Assembly: GCA_934572365.1 (NCBI GenBank)
Contig: CAKTKX010000016.1
Location: 1-16,563 of the forward strand
Reading direction: 5' to 3'
DNA length: 16,563 nucleotides
DNA from: an uncultured Oscillospiraceae bacterium
GTDB taxonomy: Bacteria; Bacillota; Clostridia; Oscillospirales; Oscillospiraceae
Made by a program: the position numbers and the translations under genes. This document shows positions 13,494 to 16,563 of the stretch, in pieces. Below the pieces are notes generated by a model, which worked only from the letters and a program-made list of their open reading frames with translations, did no database searches and was not told where the DNA came from. Every line of letters starts with the position of its first letter. Within the stretch, counting starts at the first letter, position 1.

Positions 13494-15002
13494 TTACAGA
13501 TTGTACAGCTTCGTGTACTTTTCCGTCAGGTAGTCGGTATAATACTTCGCGTCGAACTTGCCGCACACGGATTCAAACAGCTCGCCGGGCTTCTTGAAGC
13601 TGGCATAGCGGTGGATATGGCTTCTCAGCCAGCCCGTGACCTTGCTCAGATCGCCCTTTGCCACGTCCTCCCAGATGTCCCCGATTTCTTCCTGCATTTT
13701 GTGCAGCATCTGCGCGCCGTAAGCGCTGCCAAGGGCATAGGAGGGGAAATAGCCGATGCTGCCGCCGCTCCAATGGCTGTCCTGGAGGCATCCCTCCCGG
13801 TCGCTGGGAACATCCACGCCCAGATATTCCTTGTACAGCCGCTTCCACTCCGCCGGAACGTCTTTGACCGCCAGCGTCCCACCGATCAGCTGCTTTTCGA
13901 TCTCGTAGCGCACCATGATGTGCAGGCAGTAGGTCAGCTCGTCGGCTTCGGTACGGATGAGAGACGGCTCCGCCTTGTTGATGGCGCGGTAGAACATGGT
14001 TTCGTCCACATCCGCCAGCTGCTCCGGGAACAGCTCCTTCAGCTTCGGGAAAATGGCATGGACAAAGGCGGGACTTCTGCCGATGATGTTCTCATAGAAC
14101 CGGCTCTGGCTCTCGTGAATGCCCATGGACACGCCGCCGGCCAGGGCGGTATAATTGTAGCAGTCGTCCGCCCCCAGCTCGTACAGGGCGTGGCCGCCCT
14201 CGTGGATAACGGAGAACATGGAGGAAACCAGATTGTCCTCGAGATAATGGGTGGTGATGCGCACATCCTTGTTATTGAAATTGGTGGTGTAGGGATGCTC
14301 CGTCTCGGCAATACCGCAGTGGGTGCGGTCAATGCCCATGACCTCCATGAGATAATCGGAGAGCTTTCTCTGAATCTCCACGGGATAATGGCGGAAAATG
14401 AAAGCATCGTCCATCTGCTTCGCCGCCCGGATTTTCTCGATCAGGGGGACGATGGTCTGCCGGAGCTGGGCGAAGAAGGCGTCCAGTGTCTCAACGTTCA
14501 TTCCTTCCTCGTACTCGTTCAAAAGCGCGTCGTAGGGCGCCATTTCCGGGTGATAATACCCGGCGAACTTCCGGTTATAATCCACGATCTTTTCCAGATA
14601 GGGGGCAAAGGCGGCAAAATCATCCTCCAGCTTTGCCTTGTGCCATACGCCTTCGGCGTCGTTAATCAACACGGAATAGGCAACGTATTCCTCCGCCGGG
14701 ACACGGCGAATCTGGTCGTAGCTCTTGCGCAGAACCTCCACCTCCCGCTTTGTCTGGGCACCCAGTTCCTCGGCGTGGGATTCCAGATAGCTCAGAAGCT
14801 CGTTATTCTCATCGTTCACCAGCAGATCATAGGTAACCTGGGACATGACCTCCATGGTCTTGCCCCGTCCCTCCCAGGTATCGCTGGGCGCGGCGGTGGT
14901 GGCGTCCAGATACAGAACGCCCAGGGCGTGGTTATACGCCGCCTGGGTCTGCTCCAGTTTCTTGAGAGCCTGCTGCGCCTGCTGTACGGATTCATATTTC
15001 AT
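13494..15002 (-). CDS. Carboxypeptidase Taq (M32 family) zinc metallopeptidase
   Basis: Cytoplasmic zinc carboxypeptidase that removes C-terminal residues from peptides, 502 residues, the usual M32 length. The zinc motif HEGGH is at residues 267-271 with the catalytic Glu268. The second M32 signature HESQSRFYEN begins at 296 and supplies the third ligand, Glu297. Other family landmarks are LYLDATTAAPSDTWEGR near the N-terminus, DVRITTHY, RTEADELTYCLHIMVRYEIE and the C-terminal DSHWSGGSIGYFPSYALGSAYGAQ. All key residues are intact. ATG 15002 has AAAGGAG about 9 bases upstream and a promoter at 15036-15064. It is the first gene of the minus-strand operon leading to nnrD. Confidence 0.95.
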   Translation of the reverse strand: MKYESVQQAQQALKKLEQTQAAYNHALGVLYLDATTAAPSDTWEGRGKTMEVMSQVTYDLLVNDENNELLSYLESHAEELGAQTKREVEVLRKSYDQIRRVPAEEYVAYSVLINDAEGVWHKAKLEDDFAAFAPYLEKIVDYNRKFAGYYHPEMAPYDALLNEYEEGMNVETLDAFFAQLRQTIVPLIEKIRAAKQMDDAFIFRHYPVEIQRKLSDYLMEVMGIDRTHCGIAETEHPYTTNFNNKDVRITTHYLEDNLVSSMFSVIHEGGHALYELGADDCYNYTALAGGVSMGIHESQSRFYENIIGRSPAFVHAIFPKLKELFPEQLADVDETMFYRAINKAEPSLIRTEADELTYCLHIMVRYEIEKQLIGGTLAVKDVPAEWKRLYKEYLGVDVPSDREGCLQDSHWSGGSIGYFPSYALGSAYGAQMLHKMQEEIGDIWEDVAKGDLSKVTGWLRSHIHRYASFKKPGELFESVCGKFDAKYYTDYLTEKYTKLYNL

Positions 15003-15035
15003 GGCAATGCACTCCTTTGTTTTTTCGATACTCCA

Positions 15036-15064
15036 ACCATATCACTCCCCCGCTTCTTCGTCAA
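15036..15064 (-). promoter_or_regulatory. Promoter of the M32 peptidase operon
   Basis: On the minus strand: -35 TTGACG (15064-15059), 17-base spacer and -10 TATGGT (15041-15036). The leader to ATG 15002 is about 25 bases and contains AAAGGAG. The -10 matches consensus at four of six positions. Confidence 0.7.
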
Positions 15065-15103
15065 GAGATTTCCCGTTTTCAGCGGATTCCGCGAAAAAAA
15101 TGC

Positions 15104-15132
15104 TTGCATATTTTCGCCGTATATGCTAATAT
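15104..15132 (+). promoter_or_regulatory. Promoter of the T-box leader and pheST
   Basis: -35 TTGCAT (15104-15109), 17-base spacer and -10 TAATAT (15127-15132), with a TG one base before the -10 (extended -10). The predicted start near 15139 fits the 5' end of a T-box leader. Confidence 0.8.
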
Positions 15133-15138
15133 GAGGGC

Positions 15139-15400
15139 GATACGGAAAAAGCGTTGAATGGGCTGCCTTGTGTTGGCTTGCGCCGTCAGAGAGAGCGGGA
15201 TGGTGGGATCCGCTTGCGTGCAATGCCGGGCTTTCTCCCAGGAGCTGCCGCTTGAACGAAAAGTAGAGTTGGCCGCGTGACTGCGTTAACGGTCTTGGAT
15301 GTGTCTGCATCCGAAAAGCGCGCCGTTTCGGCGAATTGCGGGTGGTACCGCGGAAGGAATGCCTTTCGTCCCGATTGTGGGATGGAGGGTCTATTTTTTT
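15139..15400 (+). promoter_or_regulatory. T-box riboswitch leader of pheST (tRNA-Phe sensing)
   Basis: This fills the gene-free stretch before pheS. The T-box core GCGGGTGGTACCGCG (15338-15352) contains the UGGN bulge that pairs with the uncharged tRNA 3' end. Stem I landmarks are present: AGAGAG (about 15188-15195), a GGTGGGA loop region near 15201 and AGGAGCTGCCGCTTGAAC after 15240. UUC at 15233-15235 is the only Phe codon I find on the 3' side of Stem I (overlapping UUU at 15232-15234), so it is the probable specifier. An intrinsic terminator follows at 15362-15400. By family knowledge, uncharged tRNA-Phe stabilises the antiterminator and turns pheS-pheT on. The exact Stem I fold was not computed. 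Confidence 0.92.
15362..15400 (+). terminator. Regulated terminator of the pheST T-box leader
   Basis: An 11-bp stem (15362-15372 with 15379-15389, some G-U pairs) has a six-base loop and is followed by TCTATTTTTTT. Its 5' arm overlaps the region that would pair in the T-box antiterminator, the expected competing fold. It ends about 38 bases before the pheS start. Confidence 0.9.
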
Positions 15401-15438
15401 ATAGTAAACTTGTAGTAAACCTTTTAGGAGGAATCAGT

Positions 15439-16482
15439 ATGAAAGAACAGTTAGAGCAAATCAAAGCCAATGCCCTGACAGCCCTGGAAGCTGCCGCCAC
15501 CCCGGCGGCTCTGGAAGATCTTCGCGTCAAGCTGCTGGGCAAGAAGGGCGAGCTGACCGCCGTGCTGAAACAGATGGGCAAGCTTTCCGCCGAGGAGCGC
15601 CCCGTCATGGGTCAGCTGGCGAACTCCGTCCGGGCAAGCATCGAGGAGGAGCTGGAAAAGCGGAAGGCCGACATCCACGCCGCCGCGCTGGAAGCCAAGC
15701 TGGCGGCCGAGGCCATCGACGTGACCGTCCCCGGCAAAGCCGTATCCATCGGCCATCAGCACCCCATGAACCAGGTGCTGCAAACCATCAAGGACATCTT
15801 TGTGGGTCTGGGCTATCAGGTCGTTGACGGCCCCGAGGTGGAACTGGCGGACTACAACTTCACCCGCCTGAACATTGAGGAAGGCCATCCTTCCCGTGAC
15901 CGCTCCGATACCTTCTATTTCACCGATGACGACAGCGTGCTGCTCCGCACTCAGACCAGCCCCATGCAGATCCGCTACATGGAAAAGCACAAGCCTCCGC
16001 TGTGTATGCTGGCTCCCGGCCGCGTGTTCCGCAAGGACGAGGCCGACGCGACCCACTCCCCCATGTTCCATCAGATCGAGGGTCTGGTGGTGGCGGAAAA
16101 CATCACCATGGGCGACCTGAAGGGCGCGCTGACCACCATCATGCGGAAAATCTACGGCGAGGACGCCGTGATGCGTTTCCGTCCCCATCACTTCCCCTTC
16201 ACCGAGCCGAGCTGTGAAATGGACATGCAGTGCCACAAATGCCACGGCACCGGCGAAATTGACGGTCAGGTCTGCTCCACCTGCCACGGCGAGGGCTGGA
16301 TCGAGCTGCTGGGCGCCGGTATGGTACACCCCAAGGTTCTGGAAAACTGCGGCATCGACCCCGAAAAATATTCCGGCTTCGCCTTCGGCATGGGTCTGGA
16401 GCGTATGGCCATGGGCCGCATGAAGATCAACGACCTGAGACTGATTTTCGACAACGACATCCGGTTCCTGAACCAGTTCTAA
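15439..16482 (+). CDS. pheS: Phenylalanyl-tRNA synthetase alpha subunit
   Basis: Catalytic subunit of the alpha2-beta2 class II synthetase that charges tRNA-Phe, 347 residues from ATG 15439 with AGGAGGAA at 15426-15433. An N-terminal coiled-coil (about 1-90) is followed by the catalytic core. Motif-type segments include HPMNQVLQTIKDIFVGLGY, GPEVELADYNF, motif 2 GRVFRKDEADATHSPMFHQIE (197-214 core), and motif 3 FGMGLERMAMGRM (316-328). A Cys4 cluster CHKC (265-268) and CSTC (279-282) sits before GWIELLGAGMVHP. Four-Cys versions of this loop are common in Firmicutes, but here both halves are CxxCxG-like, with CxxCHG repeated. The open frame upstream of 15439 runs through the T-box and is not coding. 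pheT follows after 13 bases. Confidence 0.96.
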   Translation: MKEQLEQIKANALTALEAAATPAALEDLRVKLLGKKGELTAVLKQMGKLSAEERPVMGQLANSVRASIEEELEKRKADIHAAALEAKLAAEAIDVTVPGKAVSIGHQHPMNQVLQTIKDIFVGLGYQVVDGPEVELADYNFTRLNIEEGHPSRDRSDTFYFTDDDSVLLRTQTSPMQIRYMEKHKPPLCMLAPGRVFRKDEADATHSPMFHQIEGLVVAENITMGDLKGALTTIMRKIYGEDAVMRFRPHHFPFTEPSCEMDMQCHKCHGTGEIDGQVCSTCHGEGWIELLGAGMVHPKVLENCGIDPEKYSGFAFGMGLERMAMGRMKINDLRLIFDNDIRFLNQF

Positions 16483-16495
16483 GGAGGGAAAAACA

Positions 16496-16563
16496 ATGAA
16501 ACTCAACAGAAAATGGCTGAACGAGGAATTCGTAGACCTGTCTAACGTCTCCGATAAGGAATT
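16496..16563 (+). CDS. pheT: Phenylalanyl-tRNA synthetase beta subunit (5' end only)
   Basis: Only the first 22 codons are present: MKLNRKWLNEEFVDLSNVSD and on. The M-K-x-x-x-x-W-L-x-x-(F/Y)-V-D-L pattern is the usual PheT N-terminus. A strong AAGGAGGG overlaps the pheS stop at 16481-16488. It lies directly after pheS in the standard pheST order. The beta subunit carries editing and tRNA-binding domains, all beyond the window edge. Confidence 0.9.
   Translation, partial: MKLNRKWLNEEFVDLSNVSDKE

Noticed and set aside
15081..15097. GCGG-ATT-CCGC palindrome followed by an A run, considered as a terminator
   Set aside because: The stem is only four to five base pairs, the run is A on the plus strand, and it sits between two divergent promoters where no transcript needs to end; at most a minor operator.
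13611..15134. 507-codon open frame on the plus strand opposite the M32 peptidase gene
   Set aside because: The opposite strand encodes a full M32 peptidase with intact HEGGH and HESQ motifs. The antisense frame has no recognisable domain and arises from GC-rich codon use that avoids antisense stops; it also runs into the divergent promoters.
15451..16506. 351-codon minus-strand open frame opposite pheS
   Set aside because: pheS is unmistakable on the plus strand with T-box and ribosome site; the antisense product has no domain and a His/Val-rich shadow composition.

Overview
This window is GC-rich, densely packed bacterial chromosome. The gene content points to an anaerobic, low-copy-operon Clostridia lineage, probably of the Oscillospiraceae/Ruminococcaceae type. 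The signs are a GerMN (spore-germination type) lipoprotein, an EndoA-type MazF, a T-box leader on pheST, strong AGGAGG ribosome binding sites and SigA-type promoters. The lineage is inferred from gene content and style; no marker gene fixes it. I see no mobile element, CRISPR array, rRNA or tRNA gene, and no gene-free stretch over 300 bases except the pheS leader (15003-15438).

Layout. (1) 1-4022, plus strand: a complete high-affinity phosphate uptake operon apart from the missing 5' end, pstS-pstC-pstA-pstB-phoU. A hairpin lies between pstS and pstC, and a UUCG-loop terminator closes the operon. (2) 4076-5165, plus: a single aldo/keto reductase gene of the YghZ kind with its own consensus promoter, ending at a terminator shared with the convergent operon. 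(3) 5169-7222, minus: a two-gene operon encoding a membrane-anchored D-Ala-D-Ala carboxypeptidase homologue whose three active-site motifs all appear lost, then a family 4 Fe-S uracil-DNA glycosylase. (4) 7252-11120, plus: a tightly overlapped operon of a ComEA-like helix-hairpin-helix protein, an OmpR-type response regulator, its sensor kinase, a GerMN lipoprotein and exonuclease III. The promoters of (3) and (4) overlap back to back. (5) 15064 down to 11122, minus: an M32 carboxypeptidase, NAD(P)H-hydrate dehydratase, a lipoprotein, a MazF RNase without an adjacent antitoxin gene, and a small uncharacterised protein. (6) 15104-16563, plus: a promoter, a T-box riboswitch with terminator, pheS and the first codons of pheT.

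How they work together. PstS captures phosphate outside the cell, PstCA form the channel, PstB powers it and PhoU is the regulator. The regulator/kinase/GerMN-lipoprotein trio resembles in architecture the actinobacterial MtrA-MtrB-LpqB system and is the best candidate here for an under-described signalling unit. The T-box couples phenylalanyl-tRNA synthetase expression to uncharged tRNA-Phe. The most unusual single protein is the apparent pseudo-carboxypeptidase at 5738-7222, in which Ser-x-x-Lys, Ser-x-Asn and Lys-Thr-Gly read TLAK, GAN and STR.
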